Shown here: one piece after another, positions 1 to 11,110 of the stretch
How positions within the stretch are numbered: position 1 is the stretch's first letter
Layout: each line of letters starts with the position of its first letter
From: Macrosoma leucophasiata
Lineage: Eukaryota > Arthropoda > Insecta > Lepidoptera > Hedylidae
DNA: 64,000 nt
Reading direction: 5' to 3'
NCBI GenBank assembly: GCA_036365455.1
Contig: JAWQUS010000007.1
Coordinates: forward strand, 15,516,001-15,580,000
Program-made: the position numbers and the translations under genes
The notes under the pieces: model-generated
Seen by the model: only the letters and a program-made list of their open reading frames with translations
The model's database searches: none
Told to the model about the DNA's origin: nothing

Positions 1-154
1 TTTCAATAGAAAAGCGTGGCTAATGGAGCTAGTCGAAAAGAAAATTCTGTGAAGTGACTTTTAGAGCAGTCATAGTTTTAGGAAGAATTTTGCTTCAAAG
101 TATTATATCATTTTAAAAATAACTAACAAAAAAGGGAGTGAAATTTGTGATCGT

Positions 155-693
155 TTTCAGGGTTCCGTAGCCTACAAAGAACCCTTATAGTTTCGCCATG
201 GCCGTTCGTCCGTCCATTCGTCCGTCTGGCCGCAGCTAAACTCGTAGACTATTAGTACTAAAAACCTGTAGGTGGCATAAATATACATATTAGCTATGCG
301 GGAAAGTCGGTCAATAATATTTAAAAATATATATATTTAAGCTAGGTCTTTTGTATATTAAGTGAGCATCCTATTTTTGTTTCACGCATATCCCATCACG
401 TGGGTTTTCGTCGGATAGGTCTTTAAAAAATATTGGAGGTTTGAAGACCAGTTTTCGATTAACAACCTGTTTGTGAAATATTTAGCTTTAACGTAGAATT
501 TCTTGTTAAAGTCGAGTGTTCCTCCCTCTGGCAGCTAAACGGTGGTATTTGTGCGGGTGAAAACAATTACTAAATATTACGTCAAAGTGTACTCAACAAC
601 ATTACGAGTATTAGTCGATCAACTTATAAAATGTACGCGAAAGAACGGAACCCTACATTGCGTGTGTCGCGACATGCAATTGGCCGGTTTTTA
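155..693 (-). repeat. 'GGTTCCG' dispersed repeat, long copy
   Basis: The left end carries GGGTTCCGTAG and a run of CGTCCGTC-type units. The right end carries ACGGAACCCT followed by GGCCGGTTTTT. The same end modules, in opposite orientation, bound the repeat at 18545-18872, and the family recurs near 32.2 kb and 60.8 kb. Modules reading 'ggccaag..gagtcgg..agggttccgta' are common in lepidopteran genomes (recollection, not searched). No coding capacity is seen; the middle (300-600) is unrecognised. Confidence 0.5.
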
Positions 694-2029
694 AGAATAA
701 TTTTAGTATGATAATAATGTAATTTTACGTGAGATAAATCCGTGAAAATAGGTATATCAATAAGTCTAGATCGCCCTGAGAAACAAAGAAAGGCGACAAA
801 AATGCCATGTTTATTTTATTACCAACTTTCCCAGTTTTATATTCATGGTAAGGGAATTCGGTAGATCTAAAGATAATGCACAAAAATCAGAGATGGCTGA
901 GGCACTCAGGCATTTTTTACAGTGCCTTAAATGACAGGATCTTATTTACCAACATATTAAAATCATCGTTAATGTAACTTTTCCCTAAAACTTAAGCATA
1001 TCAATTAAAATACGTTAGCGACGACAGACTAAATTCAGCACGCCTTGTTAATCTGATGATAGTACAGTAATGTGACTATTCAGGAACTCGCGCAATGAGC
1101 AAGCAGAATGGATATGATATGGATATCTCTTTACAGCATAGATAGTCGAAGAAGTGGGATATCACTGTAACGGTTACATCACAGAAAGTCGGGATTAAAA
1201 CACTCAACGAAGCACGGAGTTACTACGTTGATATTGTACGTACGCTTTTAGCCCTGACTGGAGGATTCATTGTCGTAGATAGCTACAAAAAAGCCGAAGT
1301 TTTTTCATAACGTTCATCGCCTCCTAATAGCGAAAAGTACCTACGCAAATTTTAAAAGATTATTTGTGCAATGATATCTTTTCATTATCCTGGTGGTTTG
1401 TTATAATAATAACTTATTCACAAAAAAATTCAACCGCAGAAACAGAAACTGAAGAGATAAAAATAAGTTAAAGCTACCCTGATGTTACTTACTCGTTTTG
1501 AGTAGGAGCCAAACAAATTATCAAAGAAAATCACTAGTATGTGATGAAAAGACCAGAAATTAATTGCGTCATGTTTCTTTCATCCTGGTATTTGGTTTCT
1601 GATGGTAATGGTTTTTTTGCCGTATCAGTCTTAGTGCGGCTACATTGCAAAAGTATCCACGAGATAATACGTTCATAGAAACGCATTGGCACTAAACGTA
1701 ATCATCAACATCAGACAGACCTTCAGTGACACGATACGAGATTGATAACCTCCTCCTCTTTGTTTTTCGTCGGTTGAAAAGACTCCTTAAGACATCTCAA
1801 TTGTCTAAATACTCGAAATCGACAAGCTAAGACACAACGTTTTATTGCAATCGAATAAGGAGGCACACATTGGCGGCAATCAATTGACGGAATCCGTAAT
1901 GGAACAATGACTTAGAATTTAATCAGTTGCTTAAATTACTGAAACCTTGGACCTACAACTACAAAGCCAAGTTGTCAGTTTAAAAAAATATTACCTTCCA
2001 AATTAACACCCAAAAATTGCTATGTTAAT
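694..2029. other. No recognisable feature
   Basis: AT-rich sequence with no ORF of note, no tRNA or rRNA, and no repeat shared with the rest of the window that I could see. Confidence 0.4.
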
Positions 2030-2182
2030 ACCAAAAATAACTCTTGTAATTGTATTCTAAATAATGTAACAAAGCTTAGCCGACAAAAACAAACGCTCGC
2101 TTGTAGCGCAGGTGCTCGTCGACTGTTAATTAATTTAAGTGCGAGTTGAATTTATTTCAAGTTACTTAATTGATAAACACCA
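2030..2182 (+). repeat. Direct repeat, copy 1
   Basis: About 150 bp matching 3541-3702 in the same orientation. Shared landmarks are 'accaaaaataact', 'gctcgtcgactg' and 'gataaacaccaag', where both copies stop abruptly. The 1.5-kb spacing could suggest terminal repeats, but no TG...CA ends or internal coding are visible. A local duplication is as likely. Confidence 0.6.
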
Positions 2183-2244
2183 AGTCTCGGGCGACGTCGC
2201 TTCGGTTTCATTATAAAATATTCTGCATCCTACTATTAGTAGGA

Positions 2245-2541
2245 GAAATACTGAACCCTCCGAGTAACGTTGGCCCTGTAAGGCTAGAAATTTTTGTAGG
2301 GATGAATCATAACATGCTATGTACAAAATCTATCGCCTGGCAAGGATCAACTAAAATGACTATGACTGCCAGATCTTAAATATGGAAGTAACTTTTCTCA
2401 ACAAAAATCCACATGACGTGACGGGCTGATCCCTGCCAGGCGATGGTTATCGTACTTAGCATATTATGACTCTCCCTACAAAAATGTCTAGGATTACAGG
2501 CGTTCCGATACTCGAAGGGTTCACTAGCTCTTGGACCATAA
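2245..2541. repeat. Imperfect inverted repeat (foldback), about 108-bp arms
   Basis: The arm at 2245-2352 pairs with 2424-2541. Shared landmarks are 'atttttgtaggga' versus its complement 'tccctacaaaaat', and 'atcgcctggcaaggatca' versus 'tgatccctgccaggcgat'. The loop is about 70 bp. This looks like a non-autonomous foldback or MITE. No terminal target duplication is clear, and the short ORFs that cross it are incidental. Confidence 0.6.
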
Positions 2542-2821
2542 CCCATGAAACTAATGGGTGATGAAGTTTAGGTGAGAGTTGAACGCGTGTCGTATATGTA
2601 CCTACTGTGATAAGAAAAAAAACTATAATAACATTGAAATGATTACCGCAATCTTTCACATTCTAATGTAGCATGAATATACAGACATCATAAGACACCC
2701 ATAAAACATGAAAAAAATATTAATAAGAATATTCTAAAAAACGGCAGATACATAATCTATATAATATGCGATATTTTTATCCATCGATGATTTATTTACC
2801 CTACATTATCAAGACATTTTT

Positions 2822-2972
2822 TATGTAATAGATGTGGCAAACAAGCATGCAGTTCACATTTGTGTTAAGTGATGACTGCAGCCTATAGACACCCACACGA
2901 AGACCAAGGTCAAAATGCAGATGCGTTGCCACTCCTGAGGTCTAAGGTGTTATGCCTCTGTGCCGTAAATTA
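2822..2972 (-). mobile_element. Family X retroposon, truncated copy
   Basis: This is the 3' half of family X in reverse orientation, from the 'gtttgccac' end to the 'cacagaggcataacacct' block. The 5' hairpin head is missing. Confidence 0.7.
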
Positions 2973-3025
2973 CAACTTACATCAAGACATGATGATATAT
3001 CGATAATGTATTCAATGAAGGCGTT

Positions 3026-3268
3026 GGGACGTGACGACCCTATTGCCCTCTAGTGGACGAAATTTCTTCCGCTAGTGGAGTGGCGGTCGAACATTCCAAT
3101 AGGGCGGTAGCAAATATAACAACGCGAGATGAGCAGCTGCCAACCGTGGCAATTAAGGCATATTCTCCCCTAAAGACGCACAGCACTGTTGTAGGCGTCT
3201 TTGTGGAAGGCTTTGTCCAGCCGTGGACGTCTTTCGGTTGGAGTGGTGATTCAATGTTGGCATCCCTA
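3026..3268 (+). repeat. LINE-tail-like repeat, copy 1
   Basis: Shares 'tcttccgctagtg', 'ggcggtcgaac' and 'gtggacgtctttcgg' with 45366-45652. The ending 'tgtccagccgtggacgtct' is a tail I associate with lepidopteran non-LTR or SINE elements. Short ORFs over it on both strands look incidental. Confidence 0.5.
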
Positions 3269-3412
3269 CCCACCGTTTCTTAAAACCTGTATATCTGTGC
3301 AGAAAAACGCTGGTTATGTTTTTGGGAATTCGTATTATTTATTACCCTCTAATAATTTGCCGAGTGCCTTGGGTTTCAAAACCCTAGACCTACTACAACA
3401 AAACCTCACCAT

Positions 3413-3535
3413 TAATATGATATTCATATCAACATATATCAACATAATCAATTACCACAAATATGATATTCATATCAACATAATCAATTACCACAAATAT
3501 GATATTCATATCAACATATATCAACCACCATAAAT
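3413..3535 (+). repeat. Small minisatellite
   Basis: About three copies of a 45-bp unit built on 'atgatattcatatcaacat' and 'aatcaattaccacaaat'. The core is near-palindromic (gatatTCatatc). An apparent 110-residue ORF over it is repeat-derived. Confidence 0.75.
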
Positions 3536-3540
3536 ATGGT

Positions 3541-3702
3541 ACCAAAAATAACTCTAACAAATTATATTCTTAATAATATAACAAAGTTAAACCGACAAAT
3601 ACGAACGCTCATCGTTGTCGCGCAGATGCTCGTCGACTGGTAATTAATTTAAGTGCGAGTTGAATTTATTTCAGGTTACTTAATTGATAAACACCAAGGT
3701 AA
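3541..3702 (+). repeat. Direct repeat, copy 2
   Basis: Partner of 2030-2182; ends at the same 'gataaacaccaag' point. A family X copy begins at the next base, so that insertion may have used or created this boundary. Confidence 0.6.
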
Positions 3703-3901
3703 GTGATGACTGCAGCCTATAAACACCAACACAAAGACCAAGGTCAAAATGCAGATGCGTTACCATTGAAATTACAGGGCCGTACATTACCACCTGACCG
3801 AAACACGATAGTGCTGAACGCTACCATTTAGCAGCAAGTAAATTAGGTAATGCGGTGGTGCCTACGCCCGTGAGCACCGTCACTAGAGCTCTACCACCAG
3901 T
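3703..3901 (-). mobile_element. Family X copy with internal deletion
   Basis: Reverse-oriented, ending in the head 'ctctaccaccagt'. About 35 bp of the central 'cctgaggcctaagg' block are missing, and the poly-A end is absent. Confidence 0.75.
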
Positions 3902-4572
3902 GATGGAGTTTTGGTAACTATGCTAAAGAAATTCAAATCGGTCCAAGCAAGAGACAGATTTGCGTTCACAGGGGAACCCTGTGTTCAATTGAGAATGTTC
4001 TTTTTATTTTACTACAAATATCAAAAAGAAATAAACTAAACGGTAAGTAAATCAATATTTTTGCGATAAATAAAATCTGTCAGTTTCCTATAAATGGCAC
4101 TCATGTTTGAAATGTATTTACTCGTACTACGTTTTACGTCAATGCTTGGGTCACCGATTTACATATTATAATATCACGTAGCTAGTATAATTTAAAATTA
4201 AAAATATTTATTGAATATCCTTGCTAAATCACCTATTATATTAATTACTTTCTTGATAACCTAACAACTTAAAACGTAAACGAATATCCAAGTAACGCAA
4301 CGCGAAGCAAAATATAAAATGTTTTATAGCAAATTAATATCCTATTCCATTGGATAAAAAATGGGCTATTTAATGGGACCGAGGTTGCCAAGTCGTGTAA
4401 CGACGGTTTGGGCGGGAAGCGGTGACTAGGGATGCAAACATCGGCGAGGTAAACATCATGTCACGATACATCGATAATGTAGAGAAAAACATCGATAAAT
4501 AGAAAAAACCGCTTACACAGATCGGATAACGAAAGGTCGATCGTACAATAACGAATAACATCTAAACTAATA
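3902..4572. other. No recognisable feature
   Basis: AT-rich, no ORF with family resemblance and no repeat recognised. Confidence 0.4.
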
Positions 4573-4821
4573 TCTAAACTAATATTATAAAGCTGAAGAG
4601 TTTGTTTGTTTGAATAAAGCTGAAGAGTTTGTTTGTTTGTTAGTTTGATTGAACGCGCTAATCTCAGGAACAACGGGGCCGATTTGAAAAATTATTTCAG
4701 TGTTTGATAGCCCATTTATCGAGGAAGGCTATAGGCTGTTATATATATATAACATCACGCTAAGACGAAGAGGAGAGGGTAGGTAACATTAAAACAGCGC
4801 GAAGCCGGTGCGGGCCGCTAG
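4573..4821 (+). mobile_element. Helitron-like element HelK, tandem copy 1
   Basis: Starts TCTAAACTAATATTATAAAG after an A and ends gcgggccgCTAG followed by T, as expected for non-autonomous Helitrons (5' TC, 3' CTRR, insertion between A and T). A 30-bp module 'gctgaagagtttgtttg' is duplicated near its start. No Rep/helicase coding. Confidence 0.7.
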
Positions 4822-5018
4822 TAATAATATTTTAAAGCTGAAGAGTTTGTGTGTTTGTTTGCTTGCTTGAACGCGCTAATCTCATGAACTGCTGGTCCGA
4901 TTTGAAAAGTTCTTTCAGTGTTAGATAGCCCATTTATCGAGGAAGGAGGGAATAAATATCATCACACTATGGCTAAAAGGAGCGGAGCAGCGCAAGCGAA
5001 GCCGGGGCGGGCCGCTAG
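4822..5018 (+). mobile_element. Helitron-like element HelK, tandem copy 2
   Basis: Follows copy 1 directly. It repeats 'taatatt..aaagctgaagag', the 'gatagcccatttatcgagg' block and the same 3' end gcgggccgCTAG. The TC start is missing. Head-to-tail arrays are typical of rolling-circle elements. Confidence 0.7.
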
Positions 5019-5379
5019 TAATAAATAAGCGTCATTACAAAATACATAAAAGGTTGTATGTACTGTCAGGAAATAAAAAAAACCTGCTCGCCCGCCGCAT
5101 TCTTCGACCCAACCTGGCAAACTTAGAGGCACCCACGGTCCGGTTCTCAAAATTTAAAAAACTGAAATTATAAGTATTAACAAATATAACAAATAATTAA
5201 TAGGCCAATGAATAACAAAATCTTATTATTATAATAGCTTATTAGGATTAATAGTAATGGGCCAAAATATTATACAATACGATAGTATTATTATGCCAAA
5301 GCATATTATACAAATTCAATTATGCGAAAAATAATAGTCTAAAACAATAGGAGAACGAAAAGGATCACTTCGCTATTAT

Positions 5380-5472
5380 ACCTAATTTACTTGCCACTAT
5401 ATAACAGTGTTTAACGCTATCGTGTTCCGGTCAGATGATATAGTTATAATTTCCAGCACAAAGGCATAATAG
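5380..5472 (+). mobile_element. Family X fragment
   Basis: Decayed central part of family X: 'acctaatttacttgcc', 'ctatcgtgttccggtcag', 'cacaaaggcataat'. Confidence 0.6.
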
Positions 5473-5640
5473 CTGCGATGTTAGGAGTGCAAATATTAAT
5501 ACACACTTACATTGAAATCATTAGTTTTGTAGGCTACAGTATTCACATACCATCAAAGTGAACTGTATGGCATAAAACATGATTTCCTAGCAAAACATCG
5601 ACATTTATGCTTATGCTTTTGAAACATCGATGTATCGTTT

Positions 5641-5800
5641 ACATTCCTAGCGTTAGAAGGCGAGACTACCGCCACAACCGTGTGCGGCCGGACAAGTGGC
5701 GAATTGGCTTCATCAATCACAAGCGGGACGTCCGCCGCAGAGCTTTAATGGCCTACGCTCGTCTTCCACTCTCGAAACCTCTCTTCAACTCAAAACTAAT
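5641..5800 (+). other. GC-rich open island, unidentified
   Basis: A 160-bp GC-rich stretch in AT-rich DNA, open in one plus-strand frame and rich in Arg/Lys codons. It follows 'ttacattcctag', which could serve as a splice acceptor, but no clear donor or homology is recognised. It may be an exon, a transposon scrap or chance. Confidence 0.2.
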
Positions 5801-6280
5801 TAAGCTTACCGTCATTTTGCGAATTTCATATTACGTTTCCGATAATCGACTGACGATATGAGATAGGGCATCTGATTTTTATCCGAAAATCCGATATATC
5901 GTTGAATTAGTATGTACTGGCTGTCCCAGCAAACGTCGTTCTGTTAGACAATAAAAGGTAAAGCCATTGCCGCAAAAAAAACAAGCGGGGGGGACTCGCT
6001 TGATTTTTTGTGATATCCCATAATCAGTTTGAATTAAATTTATTTTCATGCCCGCTATTTTTTACAACAACTGCTAAGATTTTCAGAGATTCATTTCTTC
6101 ATTCATCAAAGTATTTAATTTGATAAGGATTAATACTATTTTGCTCAAAATAGCTTTCTAATTACCACATTTTATTCGAAGATTTAATCGGTATAGTAAG
6201 CTATATATAAAAGATTATCAACAACTTTTTTTTTTATTTACTCTAAAAAAGTATTCTACCATAAATTGCTTTGTTATATC

Positions 6281-6348
6281 TCAAAAGGTTTCGGCAGCGT
6301 CTTCGATGAAAGCTCCCGGCGGCTTGATTCTCACCAACCCCTCAAACA
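6281..6348 (-). CDS. Possible terminal exon or retro-copy fragment
   Basis: On the minus strand, after an AG at 6349-6350, the sequence reads in one frame as VFEGLVRIKPPGAFIED and continues AAETF to a TGA at 6281-6283. Codon choice is G/C-rich at third positions, unlike the flanks. About 40 bases beyond the stop lies AAATAAA followed by an A-run (near 6236-6245 in plus coordinates), like a poly(A) signal. This could be the last exon of a host gene or the 3' end of a processed pseudogene. The product is not recognised and no upstream exon was found. Confidence 0.3.
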
Positions 6349-7961
6349 CTTATATTCTAATTAATTAACACAAAACATTAACAAAATATATACACAAACC
6401 TTTCTCTTGAATCATATAATTTATGGTTGAAAATCTTTCTTTTCTTTTCTTTCTTTCATTACATGAAAATCCGCGCAGTAGTCTTTAAGTTTATCGCGAT
6501 CAGACAGATGCGAAGGTGGACTTTGGTTGTGAATATGTAGAACTAAATTAATTATGGAAAGATAAAAAACATCATTGCGAAAAATAATTACACGACAGCA
6601 ATACGTTGTCACATCTATTAATTATTTACTCTGTGTCGATATATAAGAAACTTATTTCTGTCCACCGCCGTCTTAAGGGCCACTAGAACGCTTCAGCTTA
6701 CTCGCAAATTGATTGCCTAATGTTGTTGGGCAACCCGAAATATTATATTCTTCCTAGGCAAAATATTTCCATGGCTGTAATTTTCTTTGACAAAATATAA
6801 CGAGACAAAATACGCTACTTAATATAATAAGTTACAAGATAGTCAGGAATATTCAACTTTTAAAAATAAACAGAAAATTAAACGCAAGTAGGTTTACAAA
6901 AACAAACAATGTAGCATCATATACAAAATAATATGCGGATTACCAAGACCGACGATTGTGGATCGGATAAAGGAAATGGCCTGTGATAATCGAAAAAAAG
7001 GAAGGAAGAAATACAGTCTGTTTATTTGAAAAGTACGTTTTTGTGCGTGTTGAATTTTTTTGGGGTATATTCAGTATACCTCTAAGATTTATTGATTAAA
7101 GAAATATATTTGATTGAGAAATATTTTTGATTTAAAGAAATATATTTGATTGAAACTGTTTAATTGAATGGAATTGTGATGTTACCTTTCTCATAATAAA
7201 TTTCAACATAAATTACGAGCTTTAGCCCGCGACTTCGACCGTAAATACATTATCACTACACTACATCACTGCATATATTTTAACTAACCCCCGTTGTAAA
7301 GCCGGCGTAAGAAAAACAGTAAAACCCTTTCTTTCAAATTTACTCCGGATTTTTTTAAAAGTTTCTTCCTGTAATTTAATGATACTCATAGCGAAGCAGG
7401 GGAAGCATAACAGGGGACTGCAAAGAGTATACAAATACTACGGGGACTGTACTGGAATGGCAGATCATTTGGGGTCAAGGGAATGAAGTCAAGTTTGTCA
7501 CATTACATAGTTTTAAATTGTGCCCAGTCATATTCTTAAGTCTAGAAATAAGAAACTCCCATAGAAATCCCCTGTCAATAGTAAAAAGCTACTTCAGGTA
7601 ATTTTTAATTGTAATCGAAAATTTATATATCCATTTTCATTTTTCTAATTAACCACCTTAGGGATTGAATTTCTAAAAACCCTTTTCTGGTATTCACTTA
7701 CATCATAAAAGAAATCCCTGTACTAAATTTAAAGTTTCTAAAAACAGTAGTTTCGGCTGTGCGTTGATATCTAAGTCAAGTGAGTCAGGTTTGTGTCTGT
7801 TAGGAGTCACAAAATTTGCATAGGAATTCTTTTAAGCACGTAGGTGTTACCTAAGCCGGAATTTTTCGAAATCCGAACACTAAAGGTGTGTTTTTACAAT
7901 TCATAGTATGTATGGAACAGACAGCAGCGTTGATAAAGGGAAAATAACCGCTTTTAACTTT
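6349..7961. other. No recognisable feature
   Basis: AT-rich sequence with local direct repeats of 'aaatatatttgattga' near 7.10-7.16 kb; nothing else identified. Confidence 0.4.
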
Positions 7962-8022
7962 TGGCATGGCACAGAGGCATAATACCTTAAGCCTCAGGAG
8001 TGGCAACGCATCTACATTGAAG
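7962..8022 (+). mobile_element. Family X fragment
   Basis: Contains 'ggcacagaggcataat', 'ctcaggagtggcaacgcatc' from the middle of family X; both ends missing. Confidence 0.6.
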
Positions 8023-8605
8023 TCTCGAGTTTCATGTAGATTTTTGTATGCTACCATCAATGTTAACTGTAGGATCAAGTGGGGAACAGTGTAACAAGGG
8101 GCACAGTGTTACAATGCGTATATCTCTGTCTATGTGTTCATTTCCAATAACTTTTTTGACACTTCATGACATGAAAATGTGCTATTTTAGAGACTTTTTT
8201 AATATGTATTACAACTTCCCAGTAACATAATAGGTATTATAACAAATTACAAAGCTTTTCATGTCAACGTCTATTAAATGTAACAAAAGTTTCACAATTC
8301 CTTTGATAAATACAAACGATTAGGTTATTGACAGGCTATTAATCACTTCTTTTTTTATAATACCACTTTTGTTATTTGTTTACGCGGAAATAAGTAAGTA
8401 TCTACTAGTTATATATGTTTTGCTTCACGCCTGATTTTTTAATGGCGTGGGTATAGTTTGTATACTTACACCCACGGCGCAGATGCGTTAACAATCACGA
8501 ATTAACATTAATAATAAAATATAACACGTTAATCTATAAGCCCAACGACAATTATTATTATCTGCCAAATTTCAAAATTTTAAAGAAAAATTGAACGAAA
8601 AATTT

Positions 8606-8681
8606 GACTTCAGGCGAGACTCGAACTCGCGGCCTACTGGGAATCTAGTCCAGCCGCTCTTCCAATTGAGCTACTGAAGTC
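8606..8681 (-). tRNA. tRNA-Tyr-like sequence (family Y SINE head or pseudogene), unit 1
   Basis: Minus strand: acceptor arms ACTTCAG/CTGAAGT, D-arm GCTCAATTGGAAGAGC, T-arm GCGAGTTCGAGTCTCGC (an intact B box). The anticodon region GGACTAGATTCCC resembles tRNA-Tyr (GGACTGTAGATCC), but the GTA anticodon is lost and the loop is irregular. It is followed by a T/A-rich tail 'aaatttttctttcca'. More likely a SINE head than a working tRNA. Confidence 0.55.
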
Positions 8682-8911
8682 CTGCCCCATTTGTCAAATC
8701 TTTCCTTCACATTTATTGCATTGCTTTATGGTAGCAGCAGCGCCATCTATTGCCAACTATGCTAGTTAGGCAACCGATATAATAGACTTTGCAGTTTATT
8801 GAATATCGTAAAGAAGTCGCTTTTACTCTTAATAATTGTTTTATATTATTTCGCAGTAACACATGCTTGTGAAATATATTTTATTTTAAAGAAAAATGGA
8901 AAGAAAAATTT

Positions 8912-8987
8912 GACTTCAGGCGAGACTCGAACTCGCGGCCTACTGGGAATCTAGTCCAGCCGCTCTTCCAATTGAGCTTCTGAAGTC
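8912..8987 (-). tRNA. tRNA-Tyr-like sequence (family Y), unit 2
   Basis: Same as unit 1 except 'TAGCTC' reads 'AAGCTC' at the start of the D-arm (A-box change). Confidence 0.55.
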
Positions 8988-9186
8988 CTGCCCGATTTGT
9001 CAAATCTTTCCTTCACATTTATTGCATTGCTTTATGGTAGCAGCAGCGCCATCTATTGCCAACTATGCTAGTTAGGCAACCGATATAATAGACTTTGCAG
9101 TTTATTGAATATCGTAAAGAAGTCGCTTTTACCCTTAATTATTGTTTTATATTATTTCGCATTAACACATGCTTGTGAAATATATA

Positions 9187-9792
9187 AAACAAAGGGTATT
9201 TATCGAAATCGGTCAATATACACAGAATAAAACATATTTAGGTACCTACTTGTCAAACAGAGTACATCCTCGTTTTTTGAAGTCGATCAAATTAGGATTG
9301 CTACTGTTATAACATTATTTTCGCGAATAATACCGTTCTATTAAGGGAACAAAGTGAGGTTAGTTGTGAATTAAATAATAGTTGAATGCAACCCGGGCTA
9401 ATTTGGTTCTTTTGAGTATCGAGTCGCAAGGGTCAATACGGCTCAAAGTGGCTTTTCTAAATTGATTTTATGTGTATTGCGGACTTAGCCGTCCACCGCT
9501 GTATCGGTGACCGTGTTCTGGGAATACTTCGACTTTACTAAAACATTTCTGCTTTTCGATAAACTCTTTATAAATGACGAATGGTAGCTTGAAATACAAG
9601 CCGTCGAGTATACAATTTTAAATATTTTTTTAGTAATTAGCTTATTTTTATCGATAAATCATATTCTACAACAATATTCCTCAGATAATTGTTTTCAGTT
9701 GCTTGATAACGAAAAGAAATATTACATAAAACATTTTGGTGATTTTTTTCCTATTACTAAAAAGAAATCAAATAATAGTTCCACATCATTTT
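9187..9792. other. No recognisable feature
   Basis: AT-rich; no repeat or ORF recognised. Confidence 0.4.
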
Positions 9793-10076
9793 TACTGATG
9801 GTAAAGCTCCATTGACGGAGCTCGCGGGCGTAGGCACCACCGCATTACCTAATATACTTGCCACTAAATGGTAGTGTTCAGCACTATCGGGTTCCGGTCA
9901 GGTGTTATGCCTCTGTGCAGGGAATTTCCGGCACAGAGGCATAACACCTTAGCCCTCAGGAGTGGTTACGCATCTGCATTCTGACCTTGGTCTTTGTGTA
10001 AGTGTCTATAGGCTGCAGTCATCACTTAACATGCATGCTTGTTGGCCACTTCCATTACATAAAAAAGCCTTTGATT
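9793..10076 (+). mobile_element. Family X full-length copy with palindromic mutation
   Basis: Runs from 'actgatggtaaagctcc' to the 'cattacataaaaaa' tail. The head forms a hairpin (gagctcc/ggagctc type, here with one change). Unlike other copies, 9900-9918 is replaced by the exact inverse of 9931-9949, making a 19-bp perfect stem with a 12-base loop. The 'aacatcaatgtgaactg' block is shortened. Confidence 0.85.
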
Positions 10077-10149
10077 TACATTATACTAAACAATCGCAAT
10101 GATTTATTATTCTGTCATTTATTCTGTAATACACTTGCATCTTACATCA

Positions 10150-11110
10150 CAAAGTCCGGAGTCACATGACTTAAAAATAATAAAAAGTTCAATTAAAGTC
10201 CATGATATGGACTCATAAAATCTTCTGAATTTTTGAACGAATGAAGGATTATCAATTTATAAAAGTAACTCTTAAAACATAATATATTTTAAGTTCGTGA
10301 TATTGACTCGTAACGTCTTCAAACGATACAATAACCAGCAGTAAGTACAAATAACTAAAAAAACCAATATGTTTAAGTCTATGTGATATTAGTATTAGCT
10401 CTAATATATTTTAAACTTAAGGGGTCAACAGATTTTAAAAATACAATACTGTAACTTCAACGTAACTTCACGCCTATAATCCGGGGTAGGCAGAGGTAAA
10501 TGCATGCATTCAAGTATACATGCAAACTCCCACGATTCGCCGGTTACGTTTTGGCCCATGTAACAGGTGGCGAGCCTGTTGACATCTCCGGGCACATTAC
10601 CAAACTTCGAGGTACTCGGAAATTTCCAGAATATGGATGGTAAAATCCCAATAATACCAGAAATAAAGGACTTTACACCATTATCTCTGATAACCCCCTA
10701 CCCGGGAATCGAACCCAGGACCTCAGCGTAGTAGAAGTGGCATACTACCACTAGGCTACCGAGGCAATTGCAAGATAGTAAAGTACAGAATATTCAAAAA
10801 TCACAATAATTTTCAAGGCCGTAAAATTGTCTCACAGACTTTTAACTACGTTAGAGATATGACTCATCTCTATCCAACTCAAAAAGTACAATATTATTTA
10901 AATCTGCGACAATGAATCATAAAGCTATCATAAATCTTCAAACGATACAAGAAACAGCAGTTAGTAGCATTAACTAAAAAAGGGCAAAATCTTTTTAGTC
11001 CATGATTTTAAGTCATAAAGCTCTTATACGTCTTTAAACTAATGGGGTCATCAGATTGCAGAAGCAACACAAAAATCACAATACTTTTTAAACCCGTGAA
11101 ATTGAGTAAT
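10150..11110 (+). repeat. Decayed satellite-like array
   Basis: Several diverged monomers of roughly 110-150 bp share 'ttaagtccatgat', 'gactcataaa', 'cttcaaacgatacaa', 'cagcagt' and 'cacaatactttt'. Examples lie near 10165, 10290, 10880, 10990 and 11060. A T1 SINE interrupts the array at 10461-10767. Traces continue to 11.70 kb. Confidence 0.6.
10461..10767 (-). mobile_element. T1 tRNA-derived SINE, near full length
   Basis: On the minus strand it begins TGCCTCGGTAGCCTAGTGG (A box) and has GGGTTCGATTCCCGGG (B box), so an internal Pol III promoter is likely. A body and tail 'cgattcgccggttacg' follow, ending in the hairpin tail 'taccccggatta..ggcgtgaagt'. It depends on a partner LINE for movement. 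It sits inside the satellite-like array. Confidence 0.85.

Larger units (their letters stand above)
8577..9186 (+). repeat. 306-bp tandem duplication (2 units)
   Basis: Units 8577-8882 and 8883-9186 match almost base for base, differing at only a handful of positions. Each holds a tRNA-Tyr-like sequence on the minus strand plus about 200 bp containing 'agcagcgccatctattgcc' and 'acatgcttgtgaaatatat'. The low divergence suggests a recent event. Confidence 0.9.

Noticed and set aside
3201..3533. 110-residue plus-strand ORF
   Set aside because: Runs from a LINE-tail repeat through a minisatellite; composition follows the repeats.
2030..3702. LTR retrotransposon from the paired direct repeats
   Set aside because: No TG...CA ends, primer-binding site, polypurine tract or gag/pol coding between them.
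4461..4673. 70-residue minus ORF near 4.5 kb
   Set aside because: Caused by the duplicated Helitron-like 5' module.
8606..8987. Two functional tRNA-Tyr genes
   Set aside because: The GTA anticodon is lost and the anticodon loop is irregular; SINE-like tails follow.
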